Assembly: GCF_050859025.1 (NCBI RefSeq)
Contig: NZ_CP138200.1
Location: 868,001 to 932,000, forward strand
Direction: 5' to 3'
Length of the DNA stretch: 64,000 nucleotides
Source: Wukongibacter sp050859025
Lineage (GTDB): Bacteria > Bacillota > Clostridia > Peptostreptococcales > Caminicellaceae
A program made the position numbers and the translations under genes. How positions within the stretch are numbered: position 1 is the stretch's first letter; each line of letters begins with the position of its first letter. The notes beneath the pieces were generated by a model. That model was not told where the DNA came from and did no database searches. It saw only the letters and a list, made by a program, of their open reading frames with translations. Positions 8,424 to 14,498 of this stretch are shown here, in pieces.

Positions 8424-8846
8424 ATGATGAAAAAATTAATTTTAATAATAATTTTAATAGTTTGTGTAGCTTTTGTTTACAATATGTACAAAATACATAC
8501 TATTGGAAATATACTAAACCTATCTGAAAATAAGATAGTCAGAATAGATTACTATAACAGAAAAACAAAGGAGTCCCTAGTTTATAAAGACCAAGATAAA
8601 ATATCTAAGATATGGGGCAATATAAAAGGTATAAGAGTTCAAAGATGGTCATTCTTAAATAATTCTAATAGAGATAATACGTATGAACCTATTGGAGAAT
8701 TTACATTTTATACAAGTTATTCAAAAGACAATATTAGTGAAAGAACAATAGATATTTATCAAGGTTTTGTTTTAATACTTCCTAAGTATAGTGGAAGTAG
8801 TACAAATTATAAAGTAATAGATTCTATAGATAAATTAAAACCTTAA
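8424..8846 (+). CDS. Signal-anchored hypothetical protein (island)
   Basis: 140 residues: an N-terminal membrane anchor (KKLILIIILIVCVAFVYNMY) and an extracellular domain of about 115 residues (DYYNRKTKESLVYKDQDKIS, GEFTFYTSYSKDN, ending DSIDKLKP). It is spaced 9 bp from the secreted protein upstream. The layout resembles small DUF5301-like exported proteins of Clostridia, a weak impression without search support. Confidence 0.55.
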   Translation: MMKKLILIIILIVCVAFVYNMYKIHTIGNILNLSENKIVRIDYYNRKTKESLVYKDQDKISKIWGNIKGIRVQRWSFLNNSNRDNTYEPIGEFTFYTSYSKDNISERTIDIYQGFVLILPKYSGSSTNYKVIDSIDKLKP

Positions 8847-8862
8847 ATGAAATGAAAACCAC

Positions 8863-9040
8863 GATAAAATAGAACCAAATACAGGTAAAATTAGAAAGAA
8901 ATTTTATGCTAAAAACTACAATAATCAATCGCAGATGAAAAAGAAGGTTTATGAAGCTTATAAAAAAAAGTATGCATGGTGGTTTTTATGACGAAACTAT
9001 CCATTGTGACGACCCGGAAGAGTTTATAAAAGTAGAATAA
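8863..9040 (+). pseudogene. Remnant of a C-terminal coding region (island)
   Basis: Two adjoining open stretches in different frames read as one protein end: KIEPNTGKIRKKFYAKNYNN with a Lys-rich helix up to YAWWF, then after a frameshift near 8989 GFYDETIHCDDPEEFIKVE and a stop. No start is present. A terminator follows at 9051. Most likely the broken 3' end of an island gene; family unknown. Confidence 0.4.
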
Positions 9041-9050
9041 TAAATCTATT

Positions 9051-9080
9051 AAAGGATAGGCTGAGACCTATCCTTTTTTA
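9051..9080 (+). terminator. Intrinsic terminator
   Basis: AAAGGATAGG pairs with CCTATCCTTT and runs into TTTTTT. Confidence 0.9.
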
Positions 9081-9121
9081 TATTATATCAACTATTTAGC
9101 TTTTTCACTTCAATCGTAGCT

Positions 9122-9217
9122 TCAGTTATAGAACCATATCAAAATAGTTAATACAAATGCTATGACACATACTATTGATATAAAGGATATAATTATATGT
9201 TTTTCTGTTTTTGACAT
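9122..9217 (-). CDS. Possible 31-residue single-span membrane peptide (island)
   Basis: An ATG at 9217 with an AGGTG site begins a peptide with a short charged start (SKTEKH) and one long hydrophobic segment. A longer in-frame start upstream has no ribosome site. It has the shape of a small membrane peptide such as a type I toxin or holin-like protein, but no antisense RNA was identified. Confidence 0.3.
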   Translation of the reverse strand: MSKTEKHIIISFISIVCVIAFVLTILIWFYN

Positions 9218-9565
9218 AAACAACGCACCTGTTATTAAATTTAAAAAGATTTTTCTGGTAGAGTAAATAAAACTAGTTTTCTGGAAATATTTTTCGTCCT
9301 CATTTAATAGTTTTTTAGGTTCAACAATGAACTTGATACAACAGCATTGCCAATTCACTTTGATAAGGAAATTCATTGACAGTTTTTCATTTTCTTAAAA
9401 TCACAAAATTCGTTGTTGAACCTTATTAAATTATATATTAATAAATAAAATAGAAATTTTAATTGATAGATAGCATAAAAATAGGCATGGTCAATTCTAT
9501 CTATTTTGATATGAGAAATAGAATAATATAAGTACTATATAGAATATTTATTAAATTTTATGTAA
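9218..9565. other. Intergenic, no supported gene
   Basis: AT-rich DNA inside the island. I see a short imperfect repeat around 9495-9530 (ATAGG...CTATCTAT) but no gene, strong promoter or terminator. Confidence 0.4.
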
Positions 9566-10543
9566 AAAATAATTTGTAAGCCAAAAACTATAGCTTTTGA
9601 AACAGTAGATTTTAACAATAATCACGCAAAAAGTTTTTGCAGAGATGTAATAAGTTATCAGAAGGAAAATATTAAAGTAGATACTATAATTTTACCTAAT
9701 AGATATATTAATTCTGTAAATAAAGAATGGTATGATTTACAAGAATTATTTATAGAAGTGGCAAATGAGGAAAGCCATGAAGAAAAGATTTATTTAACTT
9801 TGGCATTAGGACCAGATGTTGTAAAAAACAAAGAAGTCTTTGACCAATTAATAAGTAAGTGCATTAATTACAATGTAGATGGGTTTTATTTTGTTCTGAA
9901 ATCACCTAATAATCAGTTTCTAATTACTGATGAAGAATATTTATATGCTCTAATGGATGGGTTTATTAGCTTGATAATTTCTGAAAAAGATATTTTGCTT
10001 GGCTATGCTAATCAACAGTCACTGATTTATTCTGCTGTAGGTGTAGAGACGATAGCATCGGGTAATTTCAGAAATGTGCGTTCTTTTGACCCAGATATTT
10101 TTGTAGAAAATGAAGAGGAAGACTTCAAAAGAAGAGGCATATGGTACTACGATGGAAACTCCTTAAGTGAGTATAAACAACAACAGTTATCTCTAGCATA
10201 TAGAAGAGGTCTAAATACATACTTTGGACCACAGTGTGAATACTGCAAAAACTTACTAGATAGTAGTAATCCTGCAACTATTCTATGGAGAGAACCTTTT
10301 CCTTTTAAACATTATTTACATGAACTAAGAAATCAATGGCTTGAATTAAATAGTGTTAATCCAGCAGGCAGAATTGATTTTATTATTGAAACATTAATAA
10401 AAGTGAAAGAACACATTAAAAAATTAGAAAGTAAAGGATTTAGCTTAGGGACAAGGGCATTTAGCGAAGAGGTATCAGATGCATGTATAGGATCATTAAG
10501 AGCAATCAAGCATGATAGAAAATATGATTTGTTACAGTTGTAG
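9566..10543 (+). pseudogene. N-terminally truncated protein of unknown function (island)
   Basis: The frame is open from a stop at 9563 to 10543. The first usable start is GTG at 9758 (261 residues), but coherent protein sequence continues about 64 codons upstream of it (AFETVDFNNNHAKSFCRDV, then VDTIILPNRYINS), so the real N-terminus appears to be gone. The predicted fold alternates strands and helices as in a barrel (IYLTLALGPDVV, VDGFYFVLKSP, DILLGYANQQS). A CEYC pair occurs near residue 163 of the GTG form. I do not recognise a family; the upstream end probably lay in DNA lost from the island. Confidence 0.5.
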
Positions 10544-10585
10544 TATTTAAAAATGCAATGCTACTCTAATAAAAAAATCAAACCT

Positions 10586-10616
10586 AAACCTCTATAAGCT
10601 ATTTTTATAGAGGTTT
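10586..10616. terminator. Hairpin terminator
   Basis: AAACCTCTATAA pairs with TTATAGAGGTTT. The T run is stronger on the minus strand (TTTTTTT), so it may act in both directions. Confidence 0.65.
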
Positions 10617-10871
10617 AAATATTTTAAAATATGATGGGAAACTTATGAACTTCTTTTTTTAAACTCCTATTTATTCAGTCTAATTCCTTAAAAATATGTA
10701 AAAAACTCACTAGGAATTGATTGAATTGTTTTGAGATTTATAGCTACCATGTTAATGCGGAAATGAAAGCCACCAACAGTTTTAAAAAAGTAGTAGTATT
10801 CCTACTATCTACAAGCCAACTAAATTCAATTTTAAAATAGATATGAATGTTGAATTTACAGTGTTTTACAG

Positions 10872-11054
10872 TCATACAGTAGGAATTAGAGCAGTTACAT
10901 CTACAGATGGAATGACTTCTGATTGGGCTAGAATACCATATGATGTTCTTGAGAAGATATCAAATAGAATAGTAAATGAAGTAGATAACGTAAACAGAAT
11001 AGTTTATGATGTAACCAGCAAACCTCCTTCAACTATTGAGTGGGAGTAGGAAAG
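10872..11054 (+). pseudogene. Displaced guaA 3' fragment (direct repeat 2, island boundary)
   Basis: Encodes the last 59 residues of GMP synthase and its stop codon, 182 of 183 bases identical to 5043-5225. The open frame can be read from an ATG at 10843, but it lacks both catalytic domains and cannot be a working enzyme. It marks the far end of the island and is followed by its own terminator at 11112, probably the ancestral guaA terminator. Confidence 0.92.
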
Positions 11055-11111
11055 AAGTATTAAAAAGTTAGTAATATAAAGTACTTTAGATTATTTAATA
11101 ATATAGATGAT

Positions 11112-11166
11112 AAGTGGTTATGAATTTAGCATTGTTTTGAGGCTATCATAACCACTTGTTTTTTTG
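11112..11166 (+). terminator. Terminator behind the displaced guaA tail
   Basis: AAGTGGTTATGA pairs with TCATAACCACTT, then GTTTTTTT. The loop resembles the terminator at 21771 (both contain a CATTG...AGGCT core). Confidence 0.88.
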
Positions 11167-11472
11167 CGTCGTATTAGCTTTTAACTACCAATTTGATATT
11201 AGAAAAACAGGATTTTAAAATTGGTTCTACCTGCTTTATAGGAAATAATCACTAAAGCATTTTCTATTTAAAAACAGAAGGAACTGTTAGAACTCCTTTT
11301 AGGCTCCTATAGCTGTAAATTTCTTGGGTTCGGCCTTTAAATATTAGTAGCTTCCAATAAAAATAAAATAAGTTAAAAGAACTAAACTGATAGATTTACA
11401 CATTTTAATGTAAAGAAAATCCATATTTGGAACGATAAAAGTTATAGATACAAGAAAGGTTGGTGTATAGAA
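11167..11472. other. Intergenic upstream of flaG
   Basis: No gene seen. Contains an imperfect hairpin, ACCAATTT with AAAATTGGT (about 11188-11225). No convincing sigma-D or sigma-A promoter for flaG could be placed. Confidence 0.4.
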
Positions 11473-11781
11473 ATGAGAATTGATAGTATCAAAGCTAATA
11501 GAGGCTGTAATGGTAAAAATCATAATATGGATAGTGGGGAAACTACGAATAAAAAAAAGAGTGATTTACCTATTGAATTAATAGAAAGGATACGAAGAGA
11601 TTTAAAAATGGATAAAACTAGACTACAATTTTCTGTACATGAAAAAACAAAACAGATTATGGTAAAAATTATTGATAATCACACACAGCAGGTTGTTAAG
11701 GAAATTCCACCTGAAAAAATACTAGATATGGTAGCTAGTATGGTAGAACGAGCAGGTTTAATTGTAGATAAGAGGATATAG
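11473..11781 (+). CDS. flaG: FlaG family flagellar protein
   Basis: 102 residues. After a variable Asn/Lys-rich N-terminus, the conserved FlaG half starts near residue 48: TRLQFSVHEKTKQIMVKIID, then VVKEIPPEKILDMVASM. FlaG is a small flagellar-cluster protein of uncertain role that affects filament length or assembly in several bacteria. It stands at the head of a block with csrA and flagellin, although fliD and fliS, its usual partners, are not here. The ribosome site is weak (AAAGG 13 bases upstream). Confidence 0.85.
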   Translation: MRIDSIKANRGCNGKNHNMDSGETTNKKKSDLPIELIERIRRDLKMDKTRLQFSVHEKTKQIMVKIIDNHTQQVVKEIPPEKILDMVASMVERAGLIVDKRI

Positions 11782-11801
11782 AGAATGATAGTTTAAGATT
11801 G

Positions 11802-11960
11802 ATGTATAATGACATTAAAAATAAAGAAATATTAAAAAGCTATAATTTATTGAAAAAAATAGACAAAATATTTACAAATTTCTATTATGTGTATTATGAA
11901 ATCATGAAGGTATTAATTAAAAAGTTGAAATCCGAAAATAAAGGGTCAAGGATGAGCTGA
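11802..11960 (+). CDS. Possible 52-residue ORF ending in the repeated RNA unit
   Basis: Begins at ATG with no clear ribosome site; Lys/Tyr/Ile-rich and helical (LLKKIDKIFTNFYYVYYEIM). Its last codons (NKGSRMS, stop) are the first part of repeat unit A. The same NKGSRMS-stop reading occurs in unit B. Either a small gene whose end was duplicated or a chance open frame; I lean to chance or a remnant. Confidence 0.25.
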   Translation: MYNDIKNKEILKSYNLLKKIDKIFTNFYYVYYEIMKVLIKKLKSENKGSRMS

Positions 11961-12024
11961 TAGATATTTGATTTTACTTTGTGTTATGTATAGCAGGTAA
12001 ATCAACTATATAGCTTGTTTTTTT
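11936..12024 (+). ncRNA. Repeated terminator-like RNA unit A with CAAGGAUG motif
   Basis: AATAAAGGGTCAAGGATGAG is followed by an imperfect hairpin (AGCTGATAGATATTTGATTT with AAATCAACTATATAGCT) and a run of T. The 16-base core TCAAGGATGAGCTGAT recurs exactly at 12182 and 12741. CAAGGAUG equals the core of the published CsrA-binding consensus. Whether it is an independent small RNA or a terminated leader is unknown. Confidence 0.5.
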
Positions 12025-12082
12025 ATTACCAATTGCTCCCTTCCTAGGACTCTAGGTCTAGAAAAAATAACAAAATATGTGA

Positions 12083-12098
12083 ATAAATAACTATATAT
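12083..12098 (+). repeat. 16-base repeat upstream of RNA units B and C
   Basis: ATAAATAACTATATAT occurs here and again at 12621-12636, about 84 and 105 bases before the CAAGGATG core of units B and C. Flanking bases (CATTTATAA, TCGATA) are partly shared, so the repeated unit includes its upstream region, possibly a promoter. Confidence 0.5.
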
Positions 12099-12171
12099 CC
12101 ATTTATAATCATTGTCGATAAATATAATGTAACATAAAAGGAATGAGTAAATTGGAAAATTTAATATCAAA

Positions 12172-12269
12172 AAATAAAGGGTCAAGGATGAGCTGATAAA
12201 TATTTTATTTTTGCTTTACATAGATATTATGTATGGCAGGTAAATTAATTATAAAGCTTGTCTTTTTTT
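12172..12269 (+). ncRNA. Repeated terminator-like RNA unit B with CAAGGAUG motif
   Basis: Same opening (AATAAAGGGTCAAGGATGAG), then a hairpin with an inner perfect stem TACATA/TATGTA and an outer stem ending AAGCT, and a T run. About 75 percent alike to unit A by eye. Confidence 0.5.
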
Positions 12270-12270
12270 A

Positions 12271-12378
12271 TATAGGGATTTAAGTAAAGATTTTAATTTA
12301 TACATATCTAAAACTCCCAGAAACACTGAGTATTTGTACATGTATAAATTAAGTTCTACTATATAAACCCTATATAGG
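12271..12378. repeat. Dispersed palindromic repeat family 1, full copy
   Basis: Starts TATAGGGATTTAAG and ends AACCCTATATAGG. Arms of about 40 bases are inverted (TTTAATTTATACATAT and ATGTATAAATTAAG), with a short centre. It directly abuts RNA unit B and is nearly identical to the copy at 26560. Confidence 0.85.
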
Positions 12379-12461
12379 TAACCAACTTTAAAAGTTAATA
12401 AAATTTAGACAAAAAATGTAGAAGCGTTAATTATTTTATTTCATTTTAATGTTGGTGACCT

Positions 12462-12567
12462 GTAAGAAATCCTAGTCAAAACTTCAATTTATATAGATCA
12501 AAAATTCTTAGAAGCATCAGATATTTTGATATGTATAAATTAAGATTTACTTAGAAGGCTCTATACC
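12462..12567. repeat. Dispersed palindromic repeat family 1, full copy
   Basis: Same architecture: left arm AGTCAAAACTTCAATTTATA, right arm GATATGTATAAATTAAG, ending CTCTATAC. The centre (GAAGCATCAGATATTTT) is closer to the copy at 41096 than to the one at 12271. Confidence 0.8.
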
Positions 12568-12740
12568 TAATTCTTTTTCCTCATAGTACTTTTGTCACGA
12601 TATTGGAGAGTGATATGGTAATAAATAACTATATATTTATTTGTAAAAAATTTCGATATATGTACTGAAATAGAAAAGCAATAAAATAATTAAATAAAAG
12701 GGAAAAAATTCAAAAAAATTGCAAAAGAGTTTAAATCATA

Positions 12741-12815
12741 TCAAGGATGAGCTGATTTACCGATTTTGTCTTGTAGGATACAAGAGGAATCGGTATATCA
12801 GCTCATCCTTTTTTT
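12741..12815 (+). ncRNA. Repeated RNA unit C: long hairpin terminator before csrA
   Basis: TCAAGGATGAGCTGAT starts a near-perfect hairpin, AAGGATGAGCTGAT pairing with ATCAGCTCATCCTT, with an inner ACCGATT/AATCGGT stem, then a run of T. It ends 52 bases before the csrA start. It may terminate an upstream transcript or control csrA. Here the GGA motif is buried in the stem. Confidence 0.65.
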
Positions 12816-12867
12816 GATTAGAGAGATAGCTCTAGCAATTGAAAAAGAAAATATAGGAGGAGATAAT

Positions 12868-13038
12868 ATGTTAGTACTTGGAAGAAGAATTGGAGAATAT
12901 GTCATGATAGGTGACAAAATCAAAGTACAGGTAGTAAAGGGCAAAGAAGGTGATTTGAGATTGGCTATTGATGCTCCGGAGGATATTGAGATCATAAGAG
13001 GAGAGCTATTAGAGGATGAAAATCTGCAATTTCAATAG
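12868..13038 (+). CDS. csrA: Translational regulator CsrA (short form)
   Basis: 56 residues. CsrA dimers bind GGA motifs in RNA and usually block flagellin translation in Firmicutes. Recognisable features are MLVLGRRIGE at the N-terminus, the VKLGIDAP-equivalent RLAIDAPEDI, and the RNA-contacting Arg44 (EIIRGELL). The ATG at 12868 has AGGAGG 7 bases upstream; a longer in-frame start would add 34 unrelated residues. The protein ends at residue 56, shorter than the roughly 70 of FliW-regulated Bacillus CsrA, and fliW is not in the window. It sits 325 bp upstream of flagellin, the usual target. Confidence 0.93.
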   Translation: MLVLGRRIGEYVMIGDKIKVQVVKGKEGDLRLAIDAPEDIEIIRGELLEDENLQFQ

Positions 13039-13058
13039 ATCTTGTTAACTACTATTTT

Positions 13059-13146
13059 GAGCAGATTACATAATAAAACAGGAGACTAGTGCTTTTAAGA
13101 TCATTTAGTAGAAGAATGCTTAGGATAATGATTATGTAATGTGCTC
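13059..13146 (+). promoter_or_regulatory. Structured leader between csrA and flagellin
   Basis: GAGCA-g-ATTACATAAT pairs perfectly with ATTATGTAAT-g-TGCTC (15 base pairs, one G-G mismatch), enclosing 56 bases. The enclosed part has two GGA sites, ACAGGAG (13078) and TTAGGATAA (13120), as expected of CsrA-bound RNA. It matches no riboswitch class I can name. Confidence 0.55.
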
Positions 13147-13154
13147 GCATTTCT

Positions 13155-13185
13155 GGGGCTTATTTCTCAAAGAGAAATTTGACCC
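13155..13185 (+). promoter_or_regulatory. Second hairpin in the flagellin leader
   Basis: GGGGCTTATTTCTC pairs with GAGAAATTTGACCC around AAA. There is no T run, so it is not a terminator; probably a stability or regulatory stem. Confidence 0.5.
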
Positions 13186-13344
13186 AAAGAGAAGAAACGC
13201 AATAATTCTAAGTTTTTAATAAAGTTTTTAATCATGTTAATAAGTTGAATGGCCATCAAACTTGTTATATATATTTGCTAATTGTTATTTAGTAAGTTAA
13301 TTAGTTATGAAGATGAAAATGGAAGTTCATTAAAAAGTGAAAAA

Positions 13345-13355
13345 ACAAGGAGGTA
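13345..13355 (+). promoter_or_regulatory. Flagellin ribosome site overlapping a CsrA-type site
   Basis: ACAAGGAGGTA fits the CsrA selection consensus ACARGGANGU and is also the Shine-Dalgarno of the flagellin start at 13363. CsrA bound here would block ribosomes, as established for B. subtilis hag. Confidence 0.65.
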
Positions 13356-13362
13356 TATTATT

Positions 13363-14190
13363 ATGATTATCAATCACAATCTTATGGCAATGAATGCACA
13401 TAGACAATTAAAGGTTAATAACGGTTTCCAAGCAAAAAGTGTAGAAAAATTATCTTCAGGTTTTAGAATTAATAGAGCTGGTGACGATGCTGCAGGGCTT
13501 TCGATTTCAGAAAAAATGAGAAACCAAATTAGAGGATTAAATCAGGCATCTAGAAATGCACAGGATGGAATTTCTTTGATTCAAACTGCAGAAGGTGCAC
13601 TAAATGAATCACACAATATCATGAAGAGAATGAGAGAGCTAACATTGCAGGCTGCCAATGGAACAAATGAATCAGAAGATATTGATTCAATTAAAGCTGA
13701 GCTAGGTTCATTAGTATCTGAGCTCGATAGAATTGCTAATGGAACTGAATTTAATAAGAAGAAATTGCTAAACGGTGATTTAGCAGGTGGACTTACACTG
13801 CAGATTGGTGCAAATAGTGCTGCAGCTGAAAACACTTTGGAAATTGATATAGCCGCTATGGATAGTGGAACTTTAGGAGTTGCTGCAGTGGCCGGTATTA
13901 CTGATCATGCTTCTTGTATGACTCAACTAGATGCGATTGACAGTGGAATAGCTGTGCTTTCAACGGAAAGATCAAAGCTTGGTGCTTTTCAGAATAGACT
14001 TGATCACACAATTGTTAATCTTGATAATGCGGCTGAGAATCTTCAAGCTGCTGAATCAAGAATTAGAGATGTGGATATGGCTAAGGAAATGTCTGCTTTC
14101 ACAAAGAACAATATATTAATGCAAGCTTCAACAGCTATGCTTGCGCAATCTAATCAAATGCCACAAGGAGTGCTTGAACTATTAAGATAA
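13363..14190 (+). CDS. hag: Flagellin
   Basis: 275 residues, a short flagellin consisting mostly of the D0/D1 helical core. The N-terminus MIINHNLMAMNAHRQ and the LSSGFRINRAGDDAAGLSIS motif are at residues 1-54; the C-terminus has SRIRDVDMAKEMSAFTKNNI and QSNQMPQGVLELLR. Only about 60 residues form a central variable part, which unusually includes one Cys (DHASCMTQ). The start was set at the ATG behind ACAAGGAGG; the upstream in-frame start would destroy the conserved N-terminus. Monomers are exported by the flagellar type III system, so there is no signal peptide. It has a structured leader and is followed by a structured 3' region. Confidence 0.97.
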   Translation: MIINHNLMAMNAHRQLKVNNGFQAKSVEKLSSGFRINRAGDDAAGLSISEKMRNQIRGLNQASRNAQDGISLIQTAEGALNESHNIMKRMRELTLQAANGTNESEDIDSIKAELGSLVSELDRIANGTEFNKKKLLNGDLAGGLTLQIGANSAAAENTLEIDIAAMDSGTLGVAAVAGITDHASCMTQLDAIDSGIAVLSTERSKLGAFQNRLDHTIVNLDNAAENLQAAESRIRDVDMAKEMSAFTKNNILMQASTAMLAQSNQMPQGVLELLR

Positions 14191-14217
14191 AGTAAAATTA
14201 CACGAACAATAGATGGG

Positions 14218-14335
14218 AGGCTGTTGAAGAATCTTAAGCTTGAGGCATGCTAAAGGCAATAGAACTTAGCGTATAAAACTATACGTAGGAGTTTTTACTT
14301 TAAGCAGCAATGAAGAAATGGAAGGGCAACAGCCT
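14218..14335 (+). ncRNA. Candidate structured RNA downstream of flagellin
   Basis: AGGCTGTTG (14218-14226) pairs perfectly with CAACAGCCT (14327-14335), closing a 100-base domain with an inner perfect hairpin CGTATA/TATACG (14270-14285) and other complementary pieces. No ORF fits. It lies between the flagellin stop and a terminator, so it is either a flagellin 3' UTR element or a small RNA. I could not match it to a named family from memory. Confidence 0.5.
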
Positions 14336-14395
14336 AAGAGACAGTGATTTTCTCTTAATAGATTTAAATTGATTTTAAAGACAATACTTATATAA

Positions 14396-14468
14396 CAGGA
14401 GTTTATGGTGTAATATAGATTAATTAAATAGCTATAGGACACCATAACACCTGATTATTGAGTTTGTT
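14396..14468 (+). terminator. Terminator of the flagellin transcript
   Basis: CAGGAGTTTATGGTGT pairs with ACACCATAACACCTG over a 27-base loop containing a smaller stem, followed by a T-rich tract. It lies 30 bases before the next gene, so that gene must have its own promoter or depend on readthrough. Confidence 0.75.
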
Positions 14469-14498
14469 TTTATTTATTAAAAAGAAAGGGTTGATGAT

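Larger units (their letters stand above)
5226..11054. mobile_element. Decayed genomic island integrated in the guaA 3' end
   Basis: The 5.8-kb stretch is bounded by a near-perfect 183-bp duplication of the guaA tail, the signature left when an element carrying its own copy of the gene end integrates by site-specific recombination. The guaA 3' end is a known island integration site. Contents fit accessory DNA: small secreted or membrane proteins (5660, 6113, 7512, 8424, 9122), an ORF lacking a usual start (6865), and two broken genes (8863, 9566). No integrase, excisionase, relaxase or replication gene is readable, so the element looks immobile. The only possible leftover of such a gene is a 30-codon ORF at 5361. 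Mechanism and age are inference. Confidence 0.75.

Noticed and set aside
10843..11049. 68-residue ORF reading as the end of GMP synthase
   Set aside because: Not a second guaA: it lacks the amidotransferase and PP-loop domains and is a duplicated gene tail. Annotated as a pseudogene and island boundary.
5226..11054. Integrase, relaxase or phage genes in the island
   Set aside because: All open frames over about 60 codons were read; none shows tyrosine or serine recombinase motifs.
12720..12760. Sigma-D (flagellar) promoter TAAA-15-GCTGATTT at RNA unit C
   Set aside because: The spacing fits only unit C; units A and B have 13 bases, and the putative -10 lies inside the terminator stem. No sigma-D site was found before flagellin either.
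13059..14335. c-di-GMP riboswitch near flagellin
   Set aside because: Neither structured region contains the conserved sequences of class I or II c-di-GMP aptamers that I know; only unassigned stems are supported.
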